The position numbers and the translations under genes were made by a program. The notes beneath the pieces are model-generated. The model ran no database searches. It had not been told where the DNA came from and saw only the letters and a program-made list of their open reading frames with translations. This document shows positions 1 through 8,490 of a DNA stretch of 64,000 nucleotides, in pieces. The stretch comes from Actinocatenispora sera (GTDB lineage Bacteria; Actinomycetota; Actinomycetes; Mycobacteriales; Micromonosporaceae), in NCBI RefSeq assembly GCF_018324685.1, contig NZ_AP023354.1, forward strand, positions 1,798,001 through 1,862,000. The letters run 5' to 3'. Each line of letters begins with the position of its first letter. Within the stretch, counting starts at the first letter, position 1.

Positions 1-191
1 GCCAACACGATCTGCGGCCGGTCGAGCCGGAACGCGATGGCCGCGACGCCGAGGACCAGGGCGACCGCGTCCACGGTGAGTGCCATCGCGCGCGCCGGTG
101 GCGGGGCGGACCAGATCGCCCAGCCGCGGATGCCGCGCTGCCGTACCTGCACCCGATTCGTCGCCGTGACGAACACACCCCTTCCACGCAT
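1..191 (-). CDS. Membrane protein, N-terminal fragment (cut by window edge)
   Basis: Reading leftwards from an ATG at 191, 63 codons stay open to the window edge. The peptide starts MRGRGVFVTATNRVQ, passes through RGWAIWSAPPPARAMA and then a hydrophobic stretch of about 17 residues (LTVDAVALVLGVAAIAF) ending in RLDRP, which looks like a first membrane segment with a basic flank. The W-A-I-W-S-A-P-P-P pattern before a helix resembles the start of actinobacterial multi-TM sensor or GGDEF/HD-GYP proteins, but the catalytic part lies outside the window, so no function can be assigned. The start is a guess; no strong ribosome site is visible. Confidence 0.5.
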   Translation of the reverse strand, partial: MRGRGVFVTATNRVQVRQRGIRGWAIWSAPPPARAMALTVDAVALVLGVAAIAFRLDRPQIVL

Positions 192-613
192 CGTGGCGAT
201 GCGCAGTTCGATGGTTCCGGGTCCAGATCGTCGCACGCGAATGCCAGCACGTCATGCCCCTTACGGCGTGTGGCGCCGGATCGTTTGGAGTGCTCGTCGG
301 CGGTATCGCCGCATCTCGCATCGTGCAAGCTGTTGTCGGCCGGATGCACGGTTCGCCACTCCCGGGCATTGCGCGAACTCCCGGTTGTTTGTCAGGCTGG
401 GCTGGGGAGGCCGACGGGGCCGGGCACGCGGGGAGCTCGGCCGATGCCCGGTACGGATGTGCCCCGGGGCGCTGGTGGCCCCGGGGCCGGGACGAAGCGG
501 GACCCAATGGCGGGTCCTAGAGTGGGATCGCGGCGACGGGTTGGGGGAACTCGGCCCCGGCTGACCGTCGCTCCCGACCGGTCGGCCTCCGATGACGGCT
601 CGGGAGGTATGGC
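192..613. other. Gene-free stretch with a strong hairpin
   Basis: No open frame here has convincing coding character. It separates the divergent truncated gene and the FHA gene, so it should hold both promoters. At 461-487 two copies of the self-complementary decamer GCCCCGGGGC flank GCTGGTG and can form a 10-bp stem with a 7-nt loop. A possible -10 hexamer TAGAGT lies at 518-523, upstream of the FHA gene, without a good -35. Nothing else was recognised. Confidence 0.4.
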
Positions 614-1039
614 ATGAGTGAAGGCCTGCAACGGCACCCGGAGCTGGACGACGGGCTACGGCCGCTGGATGCGACGACCCGGCTGGAGCGCACCACGTTG
701 CCGGGCGAGGCCATGGCGACGGCGGACACCGACCGACCGCCGGCCGGTACCGCGCTGCTGGTCACGGTGCGCGGGCCGGGCCTCGGAAACCGGTACCCGG
801 TGGACGGCCCGACGGTGACGATCGGCCGGCATCCCGAGTCCGACATCCGGTTGGAGGACGTGACGGTGTCGCGGCGGCACGCCCAGCTGCGCGTCGTGGA
901 CGGTTCGTACACGGTCGCCGACCTCGGCAGCCTCAACGGGACGTACGTGAACCAGGAACGGATCGAGTCGATCGCGCTGGAGGACGGCGACGAGATCCAG
1001 ATCGGCAAGTTCCGGCTGATGCTGCGCGTCGGTCACTGA
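614..1039 (+). CDS. GarA/OdhI-like FHA-domain signalling protein
   Basis: 141 residues. An FHA fold covers about residues 47-140 with the hallmark GRHPESD (71-77), SRRHA (86-90) and SLNGT (106-110), the residues that contact phosphothreonine in this family. The N-terminal tail carries two Thr pairs (T21-T22 in LDATTRL and T27-T28 in ERTTLP) just before the fold, the layout of GarA/OdhI, where a Ser/Thr kinase phosphorylates such a Thr and the FHA domain then binds its own tail, releasing 2-oxoglutarate dehydrogenase and glutamate enzymes. The start fits a GGGAGG ribosome site. The gene stands alone, not beside gcvH or a MerR gene as garA often does, so it may be a paralogue. FHA assignment is sure; the GarA role is inference. 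Confidence 0.85.
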   Translation: MSEGLQRHPELDDGLRPLDATTRLERTTLPGEAMATADTDRPPAGTALLVTVRGPGLGNRYPVDGPTVTIGRHPESDIRLEDVTVSRRHAQLRVVDGSYTVADLGSLNGTYVNQERIESIALEDGDEIQIGKFRLMLRVGH

Positions 1040-1060
1040 CCGCCGGCCGCTGCGCACGAC

Positions 1061-1091
1061 GGCGCCCCGCTCCCAGCGGGAACGGGGCGCC
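1061..1091. terminator. Bidirectional terminator hairpin
   Basis: GGCGCCCCG (1061-1069) pairs with CGGGGCGCC (1083-1091), and inside this TCCC (1071-1074) pairs with GGGA (1078-1081) around a 3-nt loop. It lies between the stops of two convergent genes (1039 and 1106), as expected of a shared GC-rich actinobacterial terminator without a clear T tract. Confidence 0.65.
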
Positions 1092-1105
1092 GGCCGTCGG
1101 CACGG

Positions 1106-1633
1106 TCAGCTGGCGAACGGGTTCGCCTCGTTGCTGGTGTAGTGCACCGTGTCGTAGTTGCCGTTGAAGTCCGAGTCGGTCGTCACCGTGTCCTCGGTAC
1201 CGTTGTAGTTGACGTCCTTGGCGTCGTAGTCGTCGCTGCCGTCCAGGTTGCGGTCCAGCACGACCTCGTCGACCTTGCCGTCCTCGTTGTGGTCGTACGC
1301 CTTCTCGTCGAAGTGGCCGTCCTGGTTGGTGTCCTGGCCTGCCTCGTCGACGGTGCCGTCCTTGTTGTTGTCGGACACCTCGGTGTTCTGCCAGCCGTCA
1401 CCGTTGGTGTCGCCGGTGTGCTGCTCGAAGTAGCCGTCGTGGTTGTTGTCGTACTCGGCGGCGTCGATGGTTCCGTTCGAGTCCTCGTCATGGCCGATGA
1501 AGTCGGCTTGACCGTCGCCGTTCATGTCGGCGTACACGTAGTGCCCACCGTGGCCGTCGGACTCGGTCCAGTGGTCGTCCCAGGTGCCGTTGCCGTCCAC
1601 GTCGACCGAGGTGTCGTAGCCGTCGTCGCTCAT
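1106..1633 (-). CDS. Asp-rich protein of about eleven EF-hand-like calcium loops
   Basis: 175 residues, extremely acidic, built almost entirely of loops of the form D-x-[ND]-x-[DN]-G-x-x-[DE] repeated every 14-16 residues: about eleven from DVDGNGTWDD at residue 11 through DMNGDGQAD, DEDSNGTID, DNNHDGYFE, DTNGDGWQN, DNNKDGTVD, DTNQDGHFD, DHNEDGKVD, DRNLDGSDD, DVNYNGTED to DSDFNGNYD. These match the calcium-binding loop of EF-hand, dockerin and thrombospondin-3-type repeats, but the helices of a true EF hand are absent. There is no signal peptide or membrane segment, so it looks cytosolic or exported by a non-classical route. The start has a GGGAGG site at good spacing. Calcium binding is inferred from the motif; the physiological role is unknown. 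Confidence 0.8.
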   Translation of the reverse strand: MSDDGYDTSVDVDGNGTWDDHWTESDGHGGHYVYADMNGDGQADFIGHDEDSNGTIDAAEYDNNHDGYFEQHTGDTNGDGWQNTEVSDNNKDGTVDEAGQDTNQDGHFDEKAYDHNEDGKVDEVVLDRNLDGSDDYDAKDVNYNGTEDTVTTDSDFNGNYDTVHYTSNEANPFAS

Positions 1634-1852
1634 GATGTCGTTCCCTCCCGGAGCATCCCCTGTGTTGCGCTCAGCTTATGGGCGGGGCCCGGGTCGACGT
1701 CTCCCCCATCCATGCCACGAACCCCGGGGCGAGTGGCCGGTGATGACCGCTTTGTGGCTTAACAACCGGATGTACGCTCACAGGAACCGGCCAGACAGCG
1801 CCCATTGAACTGCTAGAACGGGACTCGACCATGAGCGGATGGTGGACGACGT

Positions 1853-2578
1853 GTGTGCCGGCCCGGTGACGCCGTGAGCGAACCGGAGCGGCTGGCGGCC
1901 GAACGCATCCTGGTCGTCGAGGACGAACGCGACATCCGCGAGCTGCTCGCCCGCAGCCTCGGTTTCTCCGGATTCGAGATCGCGACCGCGGACACCGGCG
2001 CCGAGGCGGTCCGCGCGGCGGCGCGGTTCCGGCCGAACCTGATCGTGCTGGACGTGATGCTGCCCGACACGGACGGCTTCGACGTGCTCAAGCAACTCGG
2101 TACGGCGGGGCAGCGGCCGGCGGTGGTGTTCCTGACCGCCCGCGGCGAGACCGAGGACAAGCTGCGCGGCCTGGCGATGGGCGACGACTACCTGACCAAG
2201 CCGTTCAGCCTGGACGAGCTGGTCGCTCGGATCCGGGCGGTGCTGCGCCGGGCGTCGCCGGACGCGCCGGCCACCTCCCGGCTGGTCGTCGCCGACCTGG
2301 AACTGGACGAGGACAGCCACGAGGTGTGGCGCGACGGCACGGCGGTGCACCTGTCCGCCACCGAGTTCCGGCTGCTGCACTACCTGATGGTCAACGCCGG
2401 CCGGGTCGTGTCCAAGGCGCAGATCCGCAACCACGTCTGGCAGTACGACTACAGCGGCGAGACCAACGTCGTCGAGCTGTACGTGTCGTACGTGCGGCGC
2501 AAGGTGGACACCGTGCAGCCGAAGCTGATCCACACCCTGCGCGGCATCGGGTACGTGCTGCGGGCGCCCCGCGGGTGA
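1853..2578 (+). CDS. OmpR/PhoB-family response regulator
   Basis: About 241 residues. The N-terminal receiver begins ILVVEDERDIRELL (acidic pair at the start), has the phospho-acceptor Asp in VLDVMLPDTDGF, the Thr/Ser switch in FLTARG and the Lys in YLTKPFS. A winged-helix DNA-binding domain follows, with SATEFRLLHYLMVNAGRVVSKAQI and ending VRRKVDTVQPKLIHTLRGIGYVLRAP, typical of this family. The start is uncertain: GTG at 1853 follows a purine-rich GGATGGTGG, while GTG at 1874 (SEPERLAAERILVV) begins just before the fold. Its 3' end overlaps the kinase gene by four bases, so the two form a translationally coupled two-component pair. The signal sensed is unknown. Confidence 0.93.
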   Translation: MCRPGDAVSEPERLAAERILVVEDERDIRELLARSLGFSGFEIATADTGAEAVRAAARFRPNLIVLDVMLPDTDGFDVLKQLGTAGQRPAVVFLTARGETEDKLRGLAMGDDYLTKPFSLDELVARIRAVLRRASPDAPATSRLVVADLELDEDSHEVWRDGTAVHLSATEFRLLHYLMVNAGRVVSKAQIRNHVWQYDYSGETNVVELYVSYVRRKVDTVQPKLIHTLRGIGYVLRAPRG

Positions 2579-4107
2579 CCATGCCCGACCCGTCGGCGCC
2601 CGGGGCGCGATCGTCGGTCTTCGGCCGGCTGGACCGCCGGGTGCCGTTGTGGTTTCGGCTGGTGTGCGGCGTGCTGGTGCTGGTCGCGATCGCGCTCGGG
2701 GTCACCGGGTACGCCGGGACCACGTTGCTGCGCCGGCACCTCGTCGCGAAGACCGGCGACGAGCTGCGGCTCGCCGCGCCGCGGGCGGAGCGGGCGCTGG
2801 TCGCCGACGGTCGCGGCGTCTCGCCGTCCGAGCACGGCGTGCCGTCGGCGTTCGGTGCCTACCTGATCGGGCCGGACGGCCGGGTGCTGGAGCACAGCGA
2901 CCCGGCGCTCACCGACGAGCGGCCGGAGCTGCCGGACCTGACCGGCGCTCGCCCGGTGCCGTTGCTGCGGCCGTTCTCGGTGCACGGCACCGGCCGGTCC
3001 CGGTGGTTGCTGCTGGTTCGCCCGGTGCAGCAACCGGCGGGCGGGCACGTCGTCGTGGCGGAGAGCCTGGCCGAGGTCGACGCGACGGTCCGGCAGCTGG
3101 CGTTGATCAACCTGAGTGCCGGCCTGGCCGTACTGGCGGCGCTCGCGGTGGCCTGCTTCTGGCTGGTGCGGCTGAGCCTGCACCCGGTGCGGTCCATCCA
3201 GACCACCGCGCAGCGCATCGCCGCCGGTGAGCTGTCGGTGCGGGTACCCGATCACGGCAACCGGACCGAGGTGGGCCGGCTCGCGACCGCGGTGAACGGG
3301 ATGCTGGCCCGGATCGCGACGGCGCTGGCCGACCGGGCCGCGTCCGAGGCCGCGGCGCGCCGGTCCGAGGCGCAGATGCGCCGGTTCGCCGCGGACGCCT
3401 CGCACGAGCTGCGCACGCCGATCACCACGATCCGCGGCTACGCCGAGCTGTACCGGCAGCAGCGCGACCAGATGCCCGCCGAGGAGGCGGACCGGATCGT
3501 CGGTCGGATCGAGGACCAGGCCCGCCGGATGGGTGGCCTGGTCGACGACCTGCTGCTGCTCGCGCACCTGGACCAGCGGCGACCGCTCGCCACCGACCCG
3601 GTCGACCTGACCAGCCTCGCCGCCGACATCGTGCTGGACACGGACACGCTCAACCCGGACCATCCGGTCGAACTCGTCGCGCTGGGCCCCGACGGCCGGG
3701 CCGGTACGGGGACCGAGGAGCCCGGGCCGATCGAGGTGATCGGCGACGCGGAGCGGCTCCGCCAGGTGGTCGCGAACCTGGTCGGCAACGCGGTCAAGCA
3801 CACCCCGGCGGGTACCTCGATCCGGGTCGGGGTGGGCCGCGGCAGCGGTGCCGAGGCCGGTACCGCGGTGCTGTCGGTGGCCGACGACGGGCCGGGGATG
3901 GCGCCGGAGCTGGCCGACCGCGCGTTCGAACGGTTCTTCCGGGCCGAGCCGGCGCGGGCCGCGTCCGGTGGCGGCGCCGGCCTCGGCCTCGCCATCGTCG
4001 GCGCCATCGTCGAGGCGCACCGCGGCACCGTCACCCTGGACACCGCTCCCGGCCAGGGGGTCGAGATCCGCCTGACCCTCCCGATCCGCCCGCCACCAAC
4101 CCGTTGA
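2575..4107 (+). CDS. Two-component sensor histidine kinase (HAMP, HisKA)
   Basis: 510 residues from the GTG at 2575, which overlaps the regulator stop (GTGA); ATG at 2581 is the alternative. Order: a first membrane helix (FRLVCGVLVLVAIALGVTGYAG), an extracytoplasmic sensor segment of about 120 residues, a second helix (LINLSAGLAVLAALAVACFWLV), a HAMP linker (SLHPVRSIQTTAQRIAAGEL), the dimerisation and phosphorylation box DASHELRTPITTIRGYAEL with the His, then the ATPase with N box LRQVVANLVGNAVKHT, G1 DDGPGM, F box FERFFRAE and G2 GAGLGLAIV. All catalytic motifs are intact. It is the partner of the OmpR-type regulator upstream; the sensed signal cannot be read from the sequence. Confidence 0.94.
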   Translation: MTMPDPSAPGARSSVFGRLDRRVPLWFRLVCGVLVLVAIALGVTGYAGTTLLRRHLVAKTGDELRLAAPRAERALVADGRGVSPSEHGVPSAFGAYLIGPDGRVLEHSDPALTDERPELPDLTGARPVPLLRPFSVHGTGRSRWLLLVRPVQQPAGGHVVVAESLAEVDATVRQLALINLSAGLAVLAALAVACFWLVRLSLHPVRSIQTTAQRIAAGELSVRVPDHGNRTEVGRLATAVNGMLARIATALADRAASEAAARRSEAQMRRFAADASHELRTPITTIRGYAELYRQQRDQMPAEEADRIVGRIEDQARRMGGLVDDLLLLAHLDQRRPLATDPVDLTSLAADIVLDTDTLNPDHPVELVALGPDGRAGTGTEEPGPIEVIGDAERLRQVVANLVGNAVKHTPAGTSIRVGVGRGSGAEAGTAVLSVADDGPGMAPELADRAFERFFRAEPARAASGGGAGLGLAIVGAIVEAHRGTVTLDTAPGQGVEIRLTLPIRPPPTR

Positions 4108-4173
4108 GCAGGGCCGACGGCTTGCGGCAAGCGCTTCCTGCCCGCGCCGGCCGGTGACCGATCCGGCGGCGGC

Positions 4174-4851
4174 TCACTGGCCGGGGGAGACCAGGCCCGA
4201 CTCGTAGGCGAAGACGATGGCCTGGGCGCGGTCGCGCAGGTCGAGCTTGGCGAGGATCCGGCCGACGTGCGTCTTGACCGTCTGCTCGGCGACCACCAGC
4301 GACTCGGCGATCTCGGTGTTCGACTGGCCGCGCGCGATCAGCCGCAGCACGTCGGTCTCCCGCGGGGTGAGCGCGTTGAGCGCGGCGGGAGTGGGCCGGT
4401 CGCCGCGCGGCCGGGCGGCGAAGTCGGCGATCAACCGGCGCGTCACGGACGGGGCGAGCAGCGCGTCCCCACCGGCGATCACCCGTACCGCCTGGATCAG
4501 GTCGGCGGCGGGGGCGTCCTTGAGCAGGAAGCCGGACGCACCGGCACGCAGCGCCTCGTACACGTAGTCGTCGAGGTCGAACGTGGTGAGCATCAGGATG
4601 CGCGGGACGTGCGCACCGGGCGCCGCGCCGGACAGGATCCGGCGGGTCGCCTCCAGCCCGTCCAGCTCCGGCATCCGGACGTCCATCAGCACCACGTCCG
4701 GGTCGAGCTCGCGGACCTTGCGGACCGCCTCGGCGCCGTCGGCCGCGTCGCCGACCACGACCAGGTCCGGCTGCGCGGCGAGCAGGGCGCCGAAGCCCTG
4801 CCGCACCATCGCCTGGTCGTCGACGATCATCACCTTCGTCGGCTGGTCCAC
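4174..4851 (-). CDS. NarL/FixJ-family response regulator
   Basis: 225 residues from a GTG at 4851 with a clear GGAGG site. The receiver starts KVMIVDDQAMVRQGF, carries the acceptor Asp in VVLMDVRMPELDG, then MLTTFDLDDYVYEALRAGASGFLLKDAP. A LuxR-type helix-turn-helix follows: LTPRETDVLRLIARGQSNTEIAESLVV with recognition helix EQTVKTHVGRILAKLDLRDR. About 100 bases upstream on the same strand lies a DesK-type kinase that is the obvious partner. Such pairs often control membrane or stress responses in actinobacteria, but the targets here are unknown. Confidence 0.93.
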   Translation of the reverse strand: MDQPTKVMIVDDQAMVRQGFGALLAAQPDLVVVGDAADGAEAVRKVRELDPDVVLMDVRMPELDGLEATRRILSGAAPGAHVPRILMLTTFDLDDYVYEALRAGASGFLLKDAPAADLIQAVRVIAGGDALLAPSVTRRLIADFAARPRGDRPTPAALNALTPRETDVLRLIARGQSNTEIAESLVVAEQTVKTHVGRILAKLDLRDRAQAIVFAYESGLVSPGQ

Positions 4852-4954
4852 GGATCCTCCATCGCCTTCGTCCGCCCCGGCGGGTCGGTCCCGATCCTGC
4901 CCTGTCCGGATCGCCCGCGGTCGGGGTGTCCCGTCCCTCGGCCGCCTCGCCGCC

Positions 4955-6475
4955 CTACGCGTCGCCGTGGCCCGGGTCGCAGGGCAGTACCGCGGCGACC
5001 CGGAAGCCGCCGTCCGGGGTGGCAGCGGCGGACAGGGTGCCGCCGAGCATCGTGGCTCGCTCCCGCATGCCGACCAGTCCGTGGCCCGGCTCGCCGGCGG
5101 CCGGCGGGCTGTCCGGCGCGGCGTTGACGACCTCGATCGACACCGCCTCCGACCGGTACTCCAGCCGTACCGTCACCGGGGCGCCCGGTGCGTGCCGCCG
5201 CGCGTTGGACAGCGCCTCCTGCACGATCCGGTACCCGGAGACGTCGACGGCGACCGGCACCGGCCGCGGCGTCCCGTCGGTGCGCAGGTCGACCTCGGCG
5301 CCGGCCCGGCGTACCTGGTCGAGCAGTGCCGGCAGCTCCGCCAGACCAGGCTGCGGGGAGCGTTCGGCCGGCTGTTCGGCGCGCAGCACGCCGAGCATCC
5401 GGCGCATCTCCACCAGCGCCTGCCGGGCCGCGGTACCGATCGAGGCGAACTCGTCGCCCGCCGTGCCGGGCAGCCCGGTCAGCCGGTACGGGGCGGTCTC
5501 GGCCTGCACCGCGATCAGCGACATGTGGTGCGCGACCACGTCGTGCAGTTCGCGGGCGATCCGGGCCCGCTCGATGAGGACCGCGCTGCGCTGCTGCTCG
5601 GCCTCGGTACGCCGGGTCTCCACGGCCAGTTGCCGGCGCGCCGCGACGAGACTGCCGATCGCACCGACCGCGAGTACCAGCAGGGTGCCGATCACCGTGG
5701 CGGCGATCGCGTTGTCCGCGTTGATCGGGTAGAGCAGCAGCCAGACCAGCACCATCGTGACGGCCCAGATCCAGCCGAGCACGACCCGGCTGTGGCGCAG
5801 CCCGACGGCGACGATCGTGGCGAGGTACAGGATGATCTGGAACGGCTGCGCCGGCCACGCCTGGCCGTGCCAGATCGGCAGCATCGCCAGGATGGTCACG
5901 ACGGACAGCCGCCAGGCCAGCAGCGGCCAGCGCACCAGCAGCACGATCGGCAGCGCCAGCAGCAGCCCGACCACCGGCGCCAGCGGCGAGGAGGCGCCGA
6001 ACTCCTGCCGTACCTCGTTGATCGTCAACAGCGAGAACAGCACGGTGAGCACGGCACCGACCAGCAGCGGCCAGGCCCGCGGTCGCCGCTGGCCGGGTAC
6101 CCGGTCGCTGCCGATCAGCATCGTGACGAGCCCGATCAGCGGCGTCGCGACGACCATCGGGTACCGCCGGGAGATCCGTGCGGCGAGCCGCGCGGCAGGC
6201 CCGCCCGGTGCCCGACCGGCGGTGCGGCGGCCGCGGCTGCTCTTCCGGCCCGCGGCATCGCCCCTGTCGGGCGAGATGGGTTCGGCCGCCCGTGAGGTCG
6301 GGTCGGGCGTCCGTGATTCGGGGTCGGCCGCCCGGGAGGTCGGGCCGGGCGTCCGTGCTGCGGGGTCGGGCGTCCGGGAGGTCGGGTCGGGCGTCCGTGA
6401 TTCGGGGTCGGGCGTCCGGGAGGCGGGGTCGTCGCCGGGTCGCCGGCCGGGGTCCCGGGACGGCGGGTCAGGCAT
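4955..6475 (-). CDS. DesK/HisKA_3-type sensor kinase with heptapeptide-repeat N-terminus
   Basis: 506 residues from ATG 6475, which shares eight bases with the amidase gene before it (ATGCCTGA), so translation is probably coupled. Residues 19-67 are seven 7-residue repeats close to SRTPDPE/T, a Pro-rich disordered lead encoded by 21-bp DNA repeats at 6275-6421. Then come several membrane helices between about residues 100 and 270, the HisKA_3 box ERARIARELHDVVAHHMSLIAVQAE with its phosphorylatable His, and an ATPase with YRIVQEALSNARRHAPG and GHGLVGMRERATMLGG. It pairs with the NarL-type regulator downstream. A start further upstream at 6619 stays open but adds only low-complexity sequence; a start nearer the first helix cannot be excluded. 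Confidence 0.88.
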   Translation of the reverse strand: MPDPPSRDPGRRPGDDPASRTPDPESRTPDPTSRTPDPAARTPGPTSRAADPESRTPDPTSRAAEPISPDRGDAAGRKSSRGRRTAGRAPGGPAARLAARISRRYPMVVATPLIGLVTMLIGSDRVPGQRRPRAWPLLVGAVLTVLFSLLTINEVRQEFGASSPLAPVVGLLLALPIVLLVRWPLLAWRLSVVTILAMLPIWHGQAWPAQPFQIILYLATIVAVGLRHSRVVLGWIWAVTMVLVWLLLYPINADNAIAATVIGTLLVLAVGAIGSLVAARRQLAVETRRTEAEQQRSAVLIERARIARELHDVVAHHMSLIAVQAETAPYRLTGLPGTAGDEFASIGTAARQALVEMRRMLGVLRAEQPAERSPQPGLAELPALLDQVRRAGAEVDLRTDGTPRPVPVAVDVSGYRIVQEALSNARRHAPGAPVTVRLEYRSEAVSIEVVNAAPDSPPAAGEPGHGLVGMRERATMLGGTLSAAATPDGGFRVAAVLPCDPGHGDA

Positions 6476-7301
6476 CGCCGCCGGCGTCGGGGAGCGGGGC
6501 GGGATCGCCGGGCTCGACCCGGAAGCGGCGATGCTGCAGCGACGGCAGCCGGCGCCGTACCGCGGCGACCCGCTCGGGCTCGAGGACCGTGACGGCGATG
6601 CCGGCGGCCTCGGCGACACCCGCCACCGGTACCCCCATCGGGTCGACGACGACGCTGTTGCCGGCGCCGGTCGGGGCGCACTGGTCGGCGGCGAGCAGGT
6701 AGACGGTGTTCTCCACCGCGCGCGCCCGGGCCAGCAGCCGCCAGTGGTCCTCCTTCTGCGGGCCGGTCGCCCACTGCGCCGGTACCACCAGCGCCTGCAC
6801 GCCGGCGTCGGCCAGTCGCCGGGCGAGTTCCGGGAACCGCAGGTCGTAGCAGGTCATCGCGCCGAACCGGAGCCCGTCGGCGTCGAACGTGCACAGCTGG
6901 TCCGGGTCGCCGGGCGCCACCCAGTCGGATTCGGCGTAGCCGAACGCGTCGAACAGGTGCACCTTGCGGTAGCTGGCGAGCAGATCGCCGTCCGGCCCGA
7001 ACGCGAGCAACGTGTTGGACACCCGGCGCTCGCCCGGCAGCGTCTCGTTCATCCCGTACAGCACCCGGATCCGGTACCGCGCGGCGAGCTCGGCGACCTT
7101 CGTCGCGAACGGGCCGTCGACCGGTTCCGCCGAGTCGAGGATGCCGGCGTCGAGCGCCCGCGTCGCGTACATCGAGTACTCCGGGAACGCGACCAGCCCC
7201 GCCCCGGCCGCGGCGGCCTGCTCGGTCAGCGCGGCGAGCGCGGTGAGGTTCGCCTGTTTGTCGGTACCGGCGGAGAACTGGCCGACCGCAACGCACACCA
7301 T
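6468..7301 (-). CDS. Nitrilase-superfamily amidohydrolase
   Basis: 277 residues, the usual length for this family. The Glu-Lys-Cys triad is visible: E41 in VAFPEYSMYA, K113 in YRKVHLFDAFGY, and C151 in MTCYDLRFPELAR. Enzymes with YRKxHLFDxF and CYDLRFPE hydrolyse carbon-nitrogen bonds of small amides (omega-amidase, deaminated glutathione amidase and similar); the exact substrate cannot be told. It is cytosolic, without a signal peptide. The gene overlaps the downstream DesK-type kinase gene by eight bases, so they are probably co-transcribed, although no functional link is evident. Confidence 0.92.
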   Translation of the reverse strand: MVCVAVGQFSAGTDKQANLTALAALTEQAAAAGAGLVAFPEYSMYATRALDAGILDSAEPVDGPFATKVAELAARYRIRVLYGMNETLPGERRVSNTLLAFGPDGDLLASYRKVHLFDAFGYAESDWVAPGDPDQLCTFDADGLRFGAMTCYDLRFPELARRLADAGVQALVVPAQWATGPQKEDHWRLLARARAVENTVYLLAADQCAPTGAGNSVVVDPMGVPVAGVAEAAGIAVTVLEPERVAAVRRRLPSLQHRRFRVEPGDPAPLPDAGGDA

Positions 7302-7500
7302 GCCCCGACCCTAGCCGTTCCGCCGCGCCGGCAGGTCCGCCTGCGATGCCGCGCCGGCCGGTGGCTGCGCCGGCAGACCCGCCTGCGATGCGGCGCGGCG
7401 GTGCCTGCGTCGGGCCTGGCCATACCCGGGATCCGACCAGGGCGGTGCGCGCCCGGAACCGGGGTGACGGCGGGTCACGCGCACGGTAGTTTCGATCGCC

Positions 7501-8463
7501 GTGCGCATTCTCGTGTTGGGCGGTACCGCGTTCGTCGGCCGGGCGATCGTGACCGCGGTCCTGGCGGCCGGCCACGACGTGACGATCTTCTCCCGCGGTC
7601 GCACCGGTACCGACCTGTTTCCCGAGGTCACCCGGCTGGTCGGTGATCGCGATGCGGACGATTACGGCGCGCTGGCCGGCGCCGAGTGGGACGCCGTGGT
7701 GGACACGTCCGGGTACCACCCGCGCCACGTCGGCCGGGCCATGGACGCCCTCGGTGACCGGATCGGCCGGTACCTGTTCGTGTCCAGCCACGCCGTCTAC
7801 ACCTCGGACGGGGTGCGAGCCGGCAACGACGAGAGCACGCCGCGCCGGCCGGCCGAACGCAGCGGCACCGAGGAACTGACCAACGAGACGTACGGGCCGC
7901 TCAAGGTGGCCTGCGAGGACGACGTGGTGGCCCGGTACGGCGAGCGCGCCACGATCGTGCGCCCCGGCAAGGTGGCCGGCCCGTACGACAACCAGGGCAC
8001 GTTCACCTACTGGGTGCGCCGCGCCGCCCGCGGCGGTGCGGTCGCGCTGCCGGCGGACCCGGCGCAGCCGGTGCAGGTGATCGACGTCCGCGACCTGGCG
8101 ACGCTGGCGGTGCGGCTGATCGAGGCGCACCGGCCGGGTGCGTTCAACGCGGTCGGCCCGGACGAGCCGACCACGCTCGGCGGGCTGATCCACACCTGCG
8201 CCGCCGCGGCCGGCACCGAGGTGCGGATCGTACGGGTGCCGGACGAGCACGCGACCCGGATGTTTCCGCTGGTCAGGCCGTTCTGGCCGGGGCAGCAGCG
8301 CAGCTTCGCGGCGGCCCGGGCGGCGGGCCTGCCGGCCACCCCGCTGGCCACCACCGCGGTCGACACCCGCGCCGCCGACCGCGAACTCGGCGAGCCGCCG
8401 CTGTCCTGGGACCACGGCTTCGACCCGGCCACCGAGGCCGCGTTGATCGAGCGGTACGGCTGA
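7501..8463 (+). CDS. NAD-dependent epimerase/reductase-like protein
   Basis: 320 residues from a GTG start; a possible -10 TAGTTT lies about ten bases before it, suggesting a near-leaderless message. The N-terminus MRILVLGGTAFVGRAIV is the Rossmann nucleotide-binding loop (GGTxFVG) of atypical extended short-chain dehydrogenases, as in isoflavone-reductase and epimerase relatives. It keeps FVSSHAVYTS and NETYGPLKVACEDDV, in which the Y-x-x-x-K catalytic pair of the extended family is recognisable (YGPLK). The C-terminal half has HRPGAFNAVGPDEPTT, a pattern frequent in this family. The substrate, probably a sugar or small carbonyl compound, is unknown. It is convergent with the alkB gene. Confidence 0.85.
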   Translation: MRILVLGGTAFVGRAIVTAVLAAGHDVTIFSRGRTGTDLFPEVTRLVGDRDADDYGALAGAEWDAVVDTSGYHPRHVGRAMDALGDRIGRYLFVSSHAVYTSDGVRAGNDESTPRRPAERSGTEELTNETYGPLKVACEDDVVARYGERATIVRPGKVAGPYDNQGTFTYWVRRAARGGAVALPADPAQPVQVIDVRDLATLAVRLIEAHRPGAFNAVGPDEPTTLGGLIHTCAAAAGTEVRIVRVPDEHATRMFPLVRPFWPGQQRSFAAARAAGLPATPLATTAVDTRAADRELGEPPLSWDHGFDPATEAALIERYG

Positions 8464-8490
8464 GCGGCTGGTACGGCGGACGGCTCAGCC
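8458..8490. terminator. Possible bidirectional terminator overlapping two stops
   Basis: GGCTGAGC (8458-8465) and GCTCAGCC (8483-8490) are perfect inverted repeats around a 17-nt loop. They overlap the stop codons of the convergent epimerase-like gene and alkB. The loop is long, so this is a modest prediction. Confidence 0.35.

Noticed and set aside
192-613. Overlapping frames of 80-175 codons near the window start
   Set aside because: All are Arg-rich shadows without ribosome sites or domains; none outweighs an intergenic reading.
6136-8415. A 759-codon minus-strand frame across the kinase, amidase and epimerase genes
   Set aside because: Its translation is Arg/Gly/Pro-rich low complexity and overlaps three well-supported genes in other frames.
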